Source: Microbacterium sp.
GTDB taxonomy: Bacteria > Actinomycetota > Actinomycetes > Actinomycetales > Microbacteriaceae
Direction of reading: 5' to 3'
Assembly: GCA_017306415.1 (NCBI GenBank)
Contig: JAFKIL010000002.1
Span: forward strand, 372,001 to 436,000
DNA: 64,000 bases
This document shows, piece after piece, positions 33,275 through 42,000 of the stretch (position 1 is its first letter; each line of letters begins with the position of its first letter). The translations under genes and the position numbers were made by a program. The notes beneath the pieces are model-generated. The model did no database searches, had not been told where the DNA came from, and saw only the letters and a list, made by a program, of their open reading frames with translations.

Positions 33275-34741
33275 TCACGCCTCCACCGCCATGGCACGCA
33301 GCCGGCGCTTGTCGATCTTGCCGACCGGGTTCTTCGGCAGCTCGTCGAGGAACTGCACACCCACCGGACGCTTGTAGGGCGCGAGCCGTTGCGCGCACAG
33401 CACGAGCAGCTGCGCCTCGCTCACGCGGGCCCCCGGCCGCAGCGCGACGAACGCCTGCGGAACCTCACCGAGCACGTCGTCGGCGAACCCCACGACCGCG
33501 GCCTCCAGCACCGCCTCATGCTCGTACAGGGCGTTCTCGATCTCTTTCGGATACACGTTCTCTCCCCCTCTGATGATCATGTCCTTGAGCCGGTCGACGA
33601 TGAGCAGGTAGCCGTCCTCGTCGAATCGGCCGATGTCTCCCGTGTGCAGCCAGCCGTCCACGATGGTCTCCGCGGTGGCGTCGGGGCGGCCGAGGTATCC
33701 CGCCATCACGACCGGGCCCGCGATGACGACCTCGCCGGTCTCGCCCCGGGGGACGGGGATGCCCGCGTCGTCGACGACGGCCACGCGCTGGCCGGGGAGC
33801 GGGAGTCCGACCGTGCCGGGCTTGCGGAGGCCGTCCAGGGGATTGATGGTGGACGCCGTCGTCGTCTCGCTGAGGCCGTACCCCTCGACGATGGTGACGT
33901 CGAAGCGCTCCTCGAAACGCCGGATCAGCTCGGCGGGCATCGGCGCCGCCCCGCACACCGCGAAGCGCAGTGACGAGGTGTCGGGAACGACGTCGTCGGG
34001 CAGAGCGCTGAGCAGCGCGTAGATCGCCGGCACCGCACTGAAGTAGGTGGGGCGATACCGCTCGACGTCCGAGAAGAAGCGCTCGCGGGAGAAGCGGCCG
34101 GTGATCGTGACCTGGCCCCCTGCACGCAAGGCGCTCAGCGTGCCCAGCACGATCCCGTTGGCGTGGAAGAGGGGAAGCACGAGCAGACTGTGGTCGCGCG
34201 GACCCATCCCGAACCATTCGATGAACGACGCGGTCATCGCCGACAGGTTCGCATGGGTGAGCATCACGCCCTTGGGGCTGCCGGTCGTGCCGCTCGTGTA
34301 GATGAGCAGGGCGAGGTCGTCGTCGCGCACCGGCACGCGGGTCGTCGAGGGGGCTCCCTCCGGTCCGGCGAACTCTGCGACGCAGGCGATGGCCGCGCCC
34401 GCGCCGGTCGCGGCATCCCCCTCCGTCTCGACGACGAGGAGGGCGGCTCCGGCGTCGGCGACCTGGTAGCCCGTCTCCACCGGGCCGAGCGCGGGGTTGA
34501 CCGGCGTGACGACGGCGCCCAGGCGCCATGCCGCGAACAGCAGCACGATGAGCTCGACCCGGTTCGAGAGCTTGATCGCCACTACGTCCCCCGGGCGGAT
34601 GCCGCGTGCGGCCAGGCTCGCGGCGGCGCCGGCGACACGCGCGGCGAAGGTCGCATTGTCCAGCTCGCCCGCGTCGTCGCGGATGCACGAGGCGTGCGGC
34701 GCGACGTCGGCTCTGGCGTCGACGAGATCGATCAGGGGCAT
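33275..34741 (-). CDS. Acyl-CoA ligase (AMP-dependent synthetase family)
   Basis: ANL-superfamily enzyme of 488 residues that activates a carboxylic acid to its CoA ester through an acyl-AMP. Motifs: phosphate-binding loop YTSGTTGSPKGVMLTHAN, YGLSETTTAS, GWLHTGDIGRFDEDGYL, and the catalytic lysine in NPVGKIDKR near the C-terminus. GAGGAGGAAG precedes the ATG at 34741. The preceding gene ends 71 bases upstream, with a hairpin between. Substrate unknown; operon context suggests a branched or cyclic acid instead of a plain fatty acid. Confidence 0.9.
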   Translation of the reverse strand: MPLIDLVDARADVAPHASCIRDDAGELDNATFAARVAGAAASLAARGIRPGDVVAIKLSNRVELIVLLFAAWRLGAVVTPVNPALGPVETGYQVADAGAALLVVETEGDAATGAGAAIACVAEFAGPEGAPSTTRVPVRDDDLALLIYTSGTTGSPKGVMLTHANLSAMTASFIEWFGMGPRDHSLLVLPLFHANGIVLGTLSALRAGGQVTITGRFSRERFFSDVERYRPTYFSAVPAIYALLSALPDDVVPDTSSLRFAVCGAAPMPAELIRRFEERFDVTIVEGYGLSETTTASTINPLDGLRKPGTVGLPLPGQRVAVVDDAGIPVPRGETGEVVIAGPVVMAGYLGRPDATAETIVDGWLHTGDIGRFDEDGYLLIVDRLKDMIIRGGENVYPKEIENALYEHEAVLEAAVVGFADDVLGEVPQAFVALRPGARVSEAQLLVLCAQRLAPYKRPVGVQFLDELPKNPVGKIDKRRLRAMAVEA

Positions 34742-34766
34742 GCGCTTCCTCCTCGGCGAAGTGATC

Positions 34767-34804
34767 GCGGGGCCGGCACCTCCCCCCGAAGGCGCCGGCC
34801 CCGC
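34767..34804 (-). terminator. Intra-operon hairpin before the acyl-CoA ligase gene
   Basis: GCGGGGCCGGC (34767-34777) pairs with GCCGGCCCCGC (34794-34804), an 11-bp stem with a 16-base loop. It sits between the DUF5938 stop (34813) and the ligase start (34741). It may attenuate the distal two genes or protect the proximal message. Confidence 0.6.
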
Positions 34805-34812
34805 ACGGGTCG

Positions 34813-35931
34813 TCAGTGGGCGCTGACGACCGGCTCGGACACGAGGCCGAACGCCCGCAGCTGTCCGAGCAGCTCCCGGTATCCGAATGCCTGGCACCCG
34901 GAGGCGAACCCGACCCGCTGCGGCGCGCCCTGCACGAGCGAGTAGGCGGCGAACGCCTGCAGGAGCCCGGTCTGCTTGTAGTTCGAGTTGCCGTGGATGA
35001 CCACGTGCCGGCGACCGAGCGGGCCCGAGGCGTGCACCGAGTCGACGGACCGGTTGATCCGCGGGTTCTCCCGCGGCGGCATCCCGGCCTGCACGGATGC
35101 CGCGATCTCGGCCAGCGCCGCCTCCTGCTGCGCGGGCTCGAGCGGACGGATCTGCTCCTCGAACATCTGCACCGTGGCGGCGACGTTGTCCATCACGGCG
35201 CGGTTGAACACACCGCCGATCGCGCGGACGTTGCCCACCCGCGGGTCGTGCTGGAACCAGATCGGATGCGACATCCCGCCCCAGGGGACGGCGACGCCGA
35301 ACTCGTGGTAGCCGGGCACGGCGACGTCGAAGCGGGCCGTGTGATCCCACTCGACCAGCTTGTTCTCCTCGAGGTAGTACCAGTCGGCCTTGAGGATCGT
35401 GAAGATCGTCTGCGTCGACGCATAGGTCGGGAGGCCCTTCCACAGGACGAGGATGTCGAGCGTGTCGTAACCGCCGCCCTCGAGGGCGATGTTGGCCGCG
35501 ATCTCGCTGGTCGTGTACATGTGCGCGATGCCCGGAGAGAGGAGGAGCCCCTTCTCGGCGAACGCGTCGCCCCACGTGTCTCGGGCGTGCAGCACCCAGT
35601 CCTGCTCGCCGGTGGTGTCGGTGTAGTGGAGTCCCTCCGCGAGGGCGGCCTCGACCACCGCGGGACCGAACTTGATGAACGGTCCTGCGGTGTTGCACAC
35701 GACCTTCGCGCCGCGGAAGAGCTCGCGCAGCGCCTCGGTCGTCGCCTCCGCCTCGACGATCTCGTAGTCGGCGGTCTCGATGCCCGGGATGCGCGAGACC
35801 ACCTCCTCGACCTTCGCCCTGTCGCGGCCGGCCGCGATGAAGGGGACGCCGAGCTCGCGCAGGTACTCGCAGACGAGCCGGCCGGTGTATCCGCTGACGC
35901 CGTAGACGACGACGGGCCTCTTGTCGCTCAT
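34813..35931 (-). CDS. DUF5938 / saccharopine dehydrogenase-like NAD(P)-binding protein
   Basis: A protein of 372 residues with an N-terminal Rossmann fold (VVVYGVSGYTGRLVCEYLRE) of the saccharopine-dehydrogenase/trans-acting enoyl reductase type, then AGRDRAKVEEVVSRIPGIE and CNTAGPFIKFGPAVVEAAL, typical of this superfamily. The C-terminal half is specific, with KADWYYLEENKLVEWDHTAR and PWGGMSHPIWFQHDPRVGN, and matches the DUF5938 group. Biochemical role unestablished; a reductase or dehydrogenase acting on a lipid-like substrate is an inference. It is 7 bases after the SDR gene in the TetR-controlled operon. Confidence 0.8.
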   Translation of the reverse strand: MSDKRPVVVYGVSGYTGRLVCEYLRELGVPFIAAGRDRAKVEEVVSRIPGIETADYEIVEAEATTEALRELFRGAKVVCNTAGPFIKFGPAVVEAALAEGLHYTDTTGEQDWVLHARDTWGDAFAEKGLLLSPGIAHMYTTSEIAANIALEGGGYDTLDILVLWKGLPTYASTQTIFTILKADWYYLEENKLVEWDHTARFDVAVPGYHEFGVAVPWGGMSHPIWFQHDPRVGNVRAIGGVFNRAVMDNVAATVQMFEEQIRPLEPAQQEAALAEIAASVQAGMPPRENPRINRSVDSVHASGPLGRRHVVIHGNSNYKQTGLLQAFAAYSLVQGAPQRVGFASGCQAFGYRELLGQLRAFGLVSEPVVSAH

Positions 35932-35938
35932 GGTCGCC

Positions 35939-36739
35939 TCACATCCCCATCGCGCCGTCGACCGACAGCGAGACGCCGTTGACGAAGGCGGACTCGTCCG
36001 ACGCGAGGAAGGCGACGCCGTTCGCGATGTCGTCCTCGGTCGCGAGTCGCCCGGACGGAGTCAGCGAGACCACCGCGGTCACCGCATCCTGCACCGACGG
36101 GAAGAGGCCGAGGCGCTCCATGTCGACGGCCAGGCGGGTGCCCATGGCGTTCGGCACGAGGCCGGGGCAGATGGCGTTGACGCGGACGCCGTAGCCGAGG
36201 CGTCCGGACTCGGCGGCGGCCACCTTCGTGAGGCGGACGACTGCAGACTTGGATGCGGAGTACGCGGCGATGCCGGGGAACGCGATGTTCGCGGCGACCG
36301 AGGCCACGTTCACGATCGCCCCGCCTGCGCCCGCTGTGCCGCCGGGGCGCATGGCGCGGAACGCGTGCTTGATGCCGAGCGCGGTGCCCAGCACGTTGAC
36401 GTCGAGGATCTTGCGCATGTTCTCGGGATCGAGATCGGCGAGGAGATCCGAGATCTCGATGCCGGCGTTGTTGACGACGACGTCGAGTCCGCCGAGGACC
36501 GAGACGGCCTTCGTCGTGGCGTCGGCCCAGGACGCATCGTCGGTGACGTCGAGCCGGACGAAGTGGGCCGTGCGCCCCTGCGCCGTCAGCGCGGCGGCCG
36601 ACGCGGTGCCTTCGTCCTCGTCGATGTCGGCCAGGGCGACCGCGGCGCCACGGGCCGAGAGCGTCTCAGCGGCTTTGAGGCCCAGGCCTCGTGCGGCGCC
36701 GGAGACGAGTACGTGTCGTCCGGTCAGATCACCGGTCAT
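35939..36739 (-). CDS. Short-chain dehydrogenase/reductase
   Basis: NAD(P)-dependent oxidoreductase of 266 residues. The cofactor loop is VSGAARGLGLKAAE near residue 12, then VVNNAGIE, the catalytic serine in NVASVAANI and the YSASKSA tyrosine-lysine pair; the C-terminus ASDESAFVNGVSLSVDGAMG is classical. ATG 36739 follows AAAGGACACACC; longer readings invade the operator region. First gene of the SDR-DUF5938-ligase-thiolase operon, divergent from a TetR gene. Probably oxidises an alcohol or hydroxyacyl intermediate; substrate unknown. Confidence 0.93.
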   Translation of the reverse strand: MTGDLTGRHVLVSGAARGLGLKAAETLSARGAAVALADIDEDEGTASAAALTAQGRTAHFVRLDVTDDASWADATTKAVSVLGGLDVVVNNAGIEISDLLADLDPENMRKILDVNVLGTALGIKHAFRAMRPGGTAGAGGAIVNVASVAANIAFPGIAAYSASKSAVVRLTKVAAAESGRLGYGVRVNAICPGLVPNAMGTRLAVDMERLGLFPSVQDAVTAVVSLTPSGRLATEDDIANGVAFLASDESAFVNGVSLSVDGAMGM

Positions 36740-36784
36740 GGTGTGTCCTTTCGTCATTGAAAGCGGGTGAGGCCAGCAGATCAG

Positions 36785-36838
36785 AAATCTGGACGACTGA
36801 CAAGGAAAATCTTGACGACTGACCAATAAATGTCGTCA
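36785..36838. promoter_or_regulatory. Probable TetR operator region between SDR operon and tetR
   Basis: Two direct copies of a 20-base element, AAATCTGGACGACTGACAAG (36785-36804) and AAATCTTGACGACTGACCAA (36807-36826), start exactly 22 bp apart, two helical turns. TGACGAC in copy 2 also faces an inverted half site GTCGTCA (36832-36838). The block is AT-richer than its surroundings and lies between the divergent SDR and TetR starts. Confidence 0.7.
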
Positions 36839-36900
36839 CGGGGGTGATCCCGCGGCGTGCGATGCGTAGAATCGGGTCCACACCCGGGGGAGCGGAGCTC

Positions 36901-37515
36901 ATGACGACGACGACCGAGAGGGCCGACCGGGCGAGCGTGGACAAGTTCGCCCAGCGTCGCCGCATGCTCGCGGAGTCCGCATTGGCGGCGATCGCCGAGC
37001 GCGGTTACGCCCACACCGGCATGCGCGACATCGCGCAGCACTCCGCGCTGTCGCACGGCTCCCTGCACTACTACTTCCGCGACAAGGACGACCTCATCGC
37101 GCTCGCGGTCTGGAACTACAAGTCGGAGTGCGCGCGGCGCTATGACGACATCGTGGTCACGTCGACGACCGGAGAGGAGCTCGCCTCCCGCTTCGGCGAC
37201 GAGATGGCGGCCACGCTCCGCGACGAGGCATCCCTGCATCGCCTCTGGTACGACCTGCGCAACCAGGCGCTCTTCAGCGAGGGCTTCCGCGACACCATCA
37301 TCGACATCGACCGTCTCCTGGAAGACATGGTGTGGACGGTGGTCGAGCGCTTCGCGGTGCTCGAGGGCGGTGTGCCCGCGATCGGCCCGGACCTCGCGTA
37401 CGCCCTGTTCGACGGTCTGTTCCAGAACGCGCTCATCCGCTTCCTGCGCGGAGACGTCGGCGCCGTCGAGGACGTGCGCGTCGGCGCGCCCGCCCTCCTG
37501 CGCGGCGCGCTGTAG
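36901..37515 (+). CDS. TetR family transcriptional regulator
   Basis: One-component regulator of 204 residues. Its helix-turn-helix spans AALAAIAERGYAHTGMRDIAQ-type sequence near residues 20-60 with the recognition helix around HSALSHGSLHYYFRDKDDL; the C-terminal ligand domain follows. It is divergent from the SDR operon with 161 bases between starts, containing paired direct repeats. Likely repressor of that operon and itself, relieved by a pathway acyl-CoA or acid, as with other TetR proteins beside lipid catabolic genes. Confidence 0.9.
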   Translation: MTTTTERADRASVDKFAQRRRMLAESALAAIAERGYAHTGMRDIAQHSALSHGSLHYYFRDKDDLIALAVWNYKSECARRYDDIVVTSTTGEELASRFGDEMAATLRDEASLHRLWYDLRNQALFSEGFRDTIIDIDRLLEDMVWTVVERFAVLEGGVPAIGPDLAYALFDGLFQNALIRFLRGDVGAVEDVRVGAPALLRGAL

Positions 37516-37521
37516 GCGCTG

Positions 37522-37535
37522 GCCCCCGTGGGGGC
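37522..37535 (+). terminator. GC hairpin after the TetR gene
   Basis: GCCCCC (37522-37527) pairs with GGGGGC (37530-37535) in a tight hairpin 7 bases after the stop. No U-tract. The rest of the gap to 37677 shows no gene. Confidence 0.5.
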
Positions 37536-37676
37536 GGTGCTCACTCTCGGCCGCTCGATGTCTGGGGTGGCAGAGGGGCGCCTGGGATGTCAACCCCCTC
37601 ACTACGGCTCCCGTGGCGCCTCTATGGTCGTGCCAGCATCGGAAGCTGGTCTTGCTGGTGCGGAAGGGAGCCACGC

Positions 37677-37958
37677 ATGCCCCGTGGACGCGGTCCGAAC
37701 GCGCGGGAGTCCAGCCTCAAGGACCCCGGGATGTACGAGGAACTCCGCAAGGAGGGCGCCTCCAAGGAGAAGGCCGCCCGGATCTCCAATGCGGCGGCCA
37801 ATGAAGGCAGATCCGAGATCGGCCGACGCGGAGGGACAGCCGGCGACTACGACGACTGGACCGTCGAGCATCTCCGGGCGCGAGCGAAGGAGCTCGGGAT
37901 CACGGGATACTCGGGGAAGCGGAAGCGCGAGCTCATCTCGATGCTCCGGAATCACTGA
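37677..37958 (+). CDS. Small basic protein with C-terminal SAP/Rho-N-like domain
   Basis: A protein of 93 residues. The N-terminal half (MPRGRGPNARESSLKDPGMY, then KEGASKEKAARISNA) matches a conserved actinobacterial plasmid-stabilisation-like/DUF7218 segment. The C-terminal 35 residues, WTVEHLRARAKELGITGYSG followed by KRKRELISMLR, form a SAP or Rho N-terminal helix-extended-helix, a nucleic-acid-binding module. GGAAGGGAG precedes ATG 37677. It is 40 bases upstream of the topoisomerase IB gene on the same strand, so a DNA-associated role is plausible. Confidence 0.82.
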   Translation: MPRGRGPNARESSLKDPGMYEELRKEGASKEKAARISNAAANEGRSEIGRRGGTAGDYDDWTVEHLRARAKELGITGYSGKRKRELISMLRNH

Positions 37959-37998
37959 CCTCGCACTGCAGGCACGCAACGAGAGGAACGGGGGCCGG

Positions 37999-38967
37999 AT
38001 GGCCCGACTGAGACGGGTTCGTCCCTTGCAGGACCCCGGTATCGGACGTGTGCGCAGCGGGAGCGGGTTCCGCTATGTGGGCCCGTCGGGCAGGGATGTC
38101 TCCGATGCCGACCGCGAGCGCATCCACGAGCTCGTGATTCCCCCGGCGTGGCAGGACGTATGGATCTCGGAGCACGCGAACGGGCATATCCAGGTGGTCG
38201 GCACCGACGAGGCCGGTCGGAGACAATACCTGTACCACCCGGACTGGTCGGCGAAGCAGGACCGCGGGAAGTTCGCCCGGATGCTCGATCTGGCCGAGGC
38301 GCTCCCCGGAGCTCGCGTGCGCGTGACGAAGTCCCTGCGCCGCAGCCAGCTCGATCGTGAGCGTGTTCTCGCGACGGCCTTCCGCCTCCTCGACGAAGCC
38401 GCGCCGCGCATCGGGTCCGAACGGTATCTGACCGCGCACGGGAGCAGGGGGCTGACGACGCTCCTCCGCCGCGATGCGCGCGTCGACGGAGACCGCGTCT
38501 CGCTCGCCTTCCCGGGCAAGAGCGGAAAGCAGCAGGCGCTCGATGTGGAGGACGCCGACCTCGCAGTGGTGATCGCGGAGCTCACCGCCGGACGCCCGAA
38601 GTCGCCCCTGCTCGCGTGGGAGCGGGGCCGGCGCCGGGTGCCGCTGAAGCCGCACGAGGTGAACGACTACGTCCGTGCGCTCACCGGGGGCTCCTTCACC
38701 GCCAAGGACTTCCGGACGCTGCGGGGCACGGTGATCGCCGCCGGTGCCCTCGCGCAGATCGGCGTCCTGGAGTCAGAGCGGGACCGGCGCCGGGCGGAGC
38801 AGCTCGCGGTGAAGGCGACGGCCGAGATCCTCGGCAATACGCCCGCCGTCGCCCGCAGCTCGTACATCGATCCGCGGATCTGGGCGCGGTACCGCGACGG
38901 CGATCTGCTCGACCCCTCGCTGTCGCCGGAATCGGCGATCAGGAAGCTGCTGCGCGCTCAGCAGTAG
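37999..38967 (+). CDS. DNA topoisomerase IB
   Basis: Poxvirus/bacterial-type topoisomerase I of 322 residues that relaxes supercoils through a 3'-phosphotyrosine nick. The N-terminal domain has GFRYVGPSGRDVSDADRERI and IPPAWQDVWIS, the C-terminal catalytic domain YLTAHGSRGLTTLLRRD, KDFRTLRGT with the catalytic arginine region, and the active tyrosine in SSYIDPRIW (Tyr289). GAGAGGA lies 12 bases before ATG 37999. Common but not universal in actinobacteria; paired here with the SAP/Rho-N protein. Confidence 0.92.
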   Translation: MARLRRVRPLQDPGIGRVRSGSGFRYVGPSGRDVSDADRERIHELVIPPAWQDVWISEHANGHIQVVGTDEAGRRQYLYHPDWSAKQDRGKFARMLDLAEALPGARVRVTKSLRRSQLDRERVLATAFRLLDEAAPRIGSERYLTAHGSRGLTTLLRRDARVDGDRVSLAFPGKSGKQQALDVEDADLAVVIAELTAGRPKSPLLAWERGRRRVPLKPHEVNDYVRALTGGSFTAKDFRTLRGTVIAAGALAQIGVLESERDRRRAEQLAVKATAEILGNTPAVARSSYIDPRIWARYRDGDLLDPSLSPESAIRKLLRAQQ

Positions 38968-39017
38968 ACGGGCGATGACCCGGCGTTCGCTCAGGGTGCC
39001 CCGTGAAATACTGATCC

Positions 39018-39035
39018 CGATACGTTCGCGTATCG
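39018..39035 (+). promoter_or_regulatory. Palindromic operator candidate before the RND gene
   Basis: CGATACG-TTCG-CGTATCG is a perfect 7-bp inverted repeat. It lies 46 bases before the RND start in an otherwise gene-free 114-base gap. It could be a site for a TetR-type regulator encoded elsewhere, or a short RNA hairpin with a stable UUCG loop in the leader. Confidence 0.5.
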
Positions 39036-39081
39036 TCGCGGCATCCCGCACCACGCAGCTCCCTCCACATGAAGGTGTCCC

Positions 39082-42000
39082 GTGTCGAACCTCGCCGTCC
39101 TGAGTCTGAAGAACCGGGCCCTCATCGCCCTCGTGACCATCGTCGCCGCGGTGTTCGGCGGCCTCGCGCTGGTGAGCCTCAAGCAGGAGCTGATCCCCTC
39201 GATCGAGTTCCCCCAGCTCGTCGTCGTGTCCTCCTACCCGGGTGCCTCGCCCGAGGTCGTGGCCAACGACGTGTCCGGGCCGATCGAGACGGCCATCCAG
39301 GGCGTTCCCGGCCTCGAGTCGACGAGCGCCACCAGCACGACGAACTCCTCGATCGTGCAGGCGTCCTTCACCTACGGCACCGACCTGTCGACCGCCGAGC
39401 AGAAGATCAGTCTCGCGATCAACCGCATCAAGAGCACGCTCCCCACCGGCGTCGACCCGAACGTCATCTCGGCGAGCATCGACGACTTCCCCGTCATCCA
39501 GCTCGCGGTCACCGGGTTCTCCGACGAGTCGAAGATCCAGGCCCTCCTCGAGTCCACGATCGTGCCCGACCTCCAGGACATCTCCGGAGTCAACGCGGCT
39601 CAGGTCGTGGGCGGCCGGGGCGAGCGCGTCACGATCACGCCGGATGCCGCGAAGCTCGCCGCATCCGGCTTCACCCAGCAGGCGATCAAGGACGCACTGC
39701 AGCAGAACGGCGTCCTGTTCCCGGGCGGCGCGATCACCGAGGGCGACCAGACCCTCACGGTGCAGACCGGCGCCAAGCTCGACGCGGTCGGCCAGATCGC
39801 GAAGCTCCCGCTCGTGCCCGCCTCCCCCGCGCAGGCCGCGGGGGGCGCCAAGACGATCGGCGACGTCGCGCAGGTCGTCGAGGAGCGCGACCCCGTCACC
39901 ACGATCTCGCGGGTCGACGGGAAGCCGGCGCTCACCGTCGCCGTGACGAAGCTCCCCGCGGCCAACACCGTCGACGTCTCGAAGGCCGTGCGCGCGGCGC
40001 TCCCCGACCTCGAGAAGAAGCTCGACGGCGCGACGTTCACCGTCGTGTTCGACCAGGCGCCCTACATTCAGCAGTCCATCGACTCCCTGGCGCAGGAGGG
40101 CCTGCTCGGTCTGCTCTTCGCGGTCATCATCATCCTGATCTTCCTGATGTCCGTGCGGTCGACCCTGGTGACGGCCATCTCGATCCCGACGAGCGTGCTG
40201 ATCACCTTCATCGGCATCCAGGCGTTCGGCTACTCCCTCAACATCCTGACCCTCGGCGCGCTCACCATCGCGATCGGGCGGGTGGTCGACGACTCGATCG
40301 TGGTGATCGAGAACATCAAACGCCACTACGTGGGCGACGCCGACAAGCTCGCGTCCATCGTCCGCGCGGTGCGCGAGGTCGCCACGGCCGTGTCGGCATC
40401 CACGATCACGACCGTCGCGGTCTTCCTGCCCATCGCGTTCGTCGGCGACGTCACGGGAGAGCTCTTCCGACCGTTCGCGCTCACGGTGACGATCGCGATG
40501 GCCGCGTCCCTCCTGGTCGCGCTCACGATCGTCCCGGTGCTGGCGTACTGGTTCCTCCGGCCCGGCAAGCCGGTCCTCGACGCGCAGGGTCGCCACATCG
40601 ACCCGGAGTCGCCCGAGGCGCCGCCCTCGCGCCTGCAGCGGGCGTACCTGCCGATCCTGCGATGGACGCTGCGGCACTCGGCGATCACGCTCATCATCGC
40701 CGTCGTCGTCCTCGGCGGCACGATCGCGGTCGCACCGTTCATGAAGACCAACTTCCTCGGCGACTCGGGGCAGAACACCTTCACGATGACGCAGAGCATC
40801 GGCGCGGCGCCCTCGCTCGACGCCGAGAACGCGGCGGCGAAGAAGGTCGAGGCCGCCCTCAAGGACGTCCACGGGATCCAGACCGTGCAGACCTCGATCG
40901 GCTCGTCCGGATCGGCGCTGCGCGACGCCTTCAGCGGCGGCGGAAGCGGGATCACCTACTCGATCACGACGGATGCCGATGCTGACCAGGTGCAGGTGCG
41001 AAACGACGTGGAGAAGGTCGTCACCGGGCTGAGCGACGTCGGCACGATCACGATCGCGGCATCCGGCGGCGGATTCGGGTCGAGCGACATCGAGATCGAC
41101 GTGACGGCCCCGGCCCAGAGCACGCTGCAGACCGCGACCGACACGGTGGTCGCGGCGCTCAAAGGCAAGAAGGGCATCGGACAGGTCTCGAGCAACCTGT
41201 CGGCGTCGCTGCCGTACATCGCGGTCACCGTCGACCGCGAGAAGGCCGCGGCGCTGGGGCTGTCCGAGGTGGCGGTGGGTGCACTCGTCTCGAACACGAT
41301 GCAGCCGCAGTCGATCGGCGCCGTCGAGGTCGACGACAGCAACCTCACCGTCTACCTCGCGGCGCCCGACGCCCCGACGACGATCGCCGACCTGCAGGCG
41401 CTGAGCATCCCGAGCGCCACCGGACCGGTCCGCCTCGACGAGGTCGCCACCGTCGCCCAGAGCAAGGGCCCGACCTCGATCACGACCGACCGCGGCAAGC
41501 GCACGGCCGCCGTGACGGTCACGCCGTCCACCGACAACCTGACCGCTGCCTCCGCGTCGGTCACCGCCGCGCTGAAGAAGGCCGACCTGCCCGAGTCGGC
41601 GGACGCGACCGTCGGCGGTGTGCTGTCCCAGCAGTCCGACGCGTTCTCCCAGCTCGGACTCGCACTGCTCGCGGCGATCCTCATCGTGTACATCGTGATG
41701 GTGGCGACGTTCAAGTCACTGCGTCAGCCGCTCCTGCTGCTGGTGTCCGTGCCGTTCTCGGCCACGGGGGCCATCCTGCTGCAGATCGCGACCGGCGTGC
41801 CGCTGGGCGTCGCATCCCTGATCGGCGTGCTGATGCTCATCGGCATCGTCGTGACGAACGCGATCGTGCTCGTCGACCTCGTGAACCAGTACCGGACGAA
41901 GGGCCTGTCCGCCCACGACGCGACGCTCGCCGGTGGATCGCGGCGCCTCCGCCCGATCCTCATGACGGCGCTGGCGACGATCTTCGCCCTCACGCCGATG

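Noticed and set aside
36740-36826. Longer N-terminus for the SDR protein
   Set aside because: The extra residues cover the operator repeats and lack SDR sequence; AAAGGA precedes the ATG at 36739.
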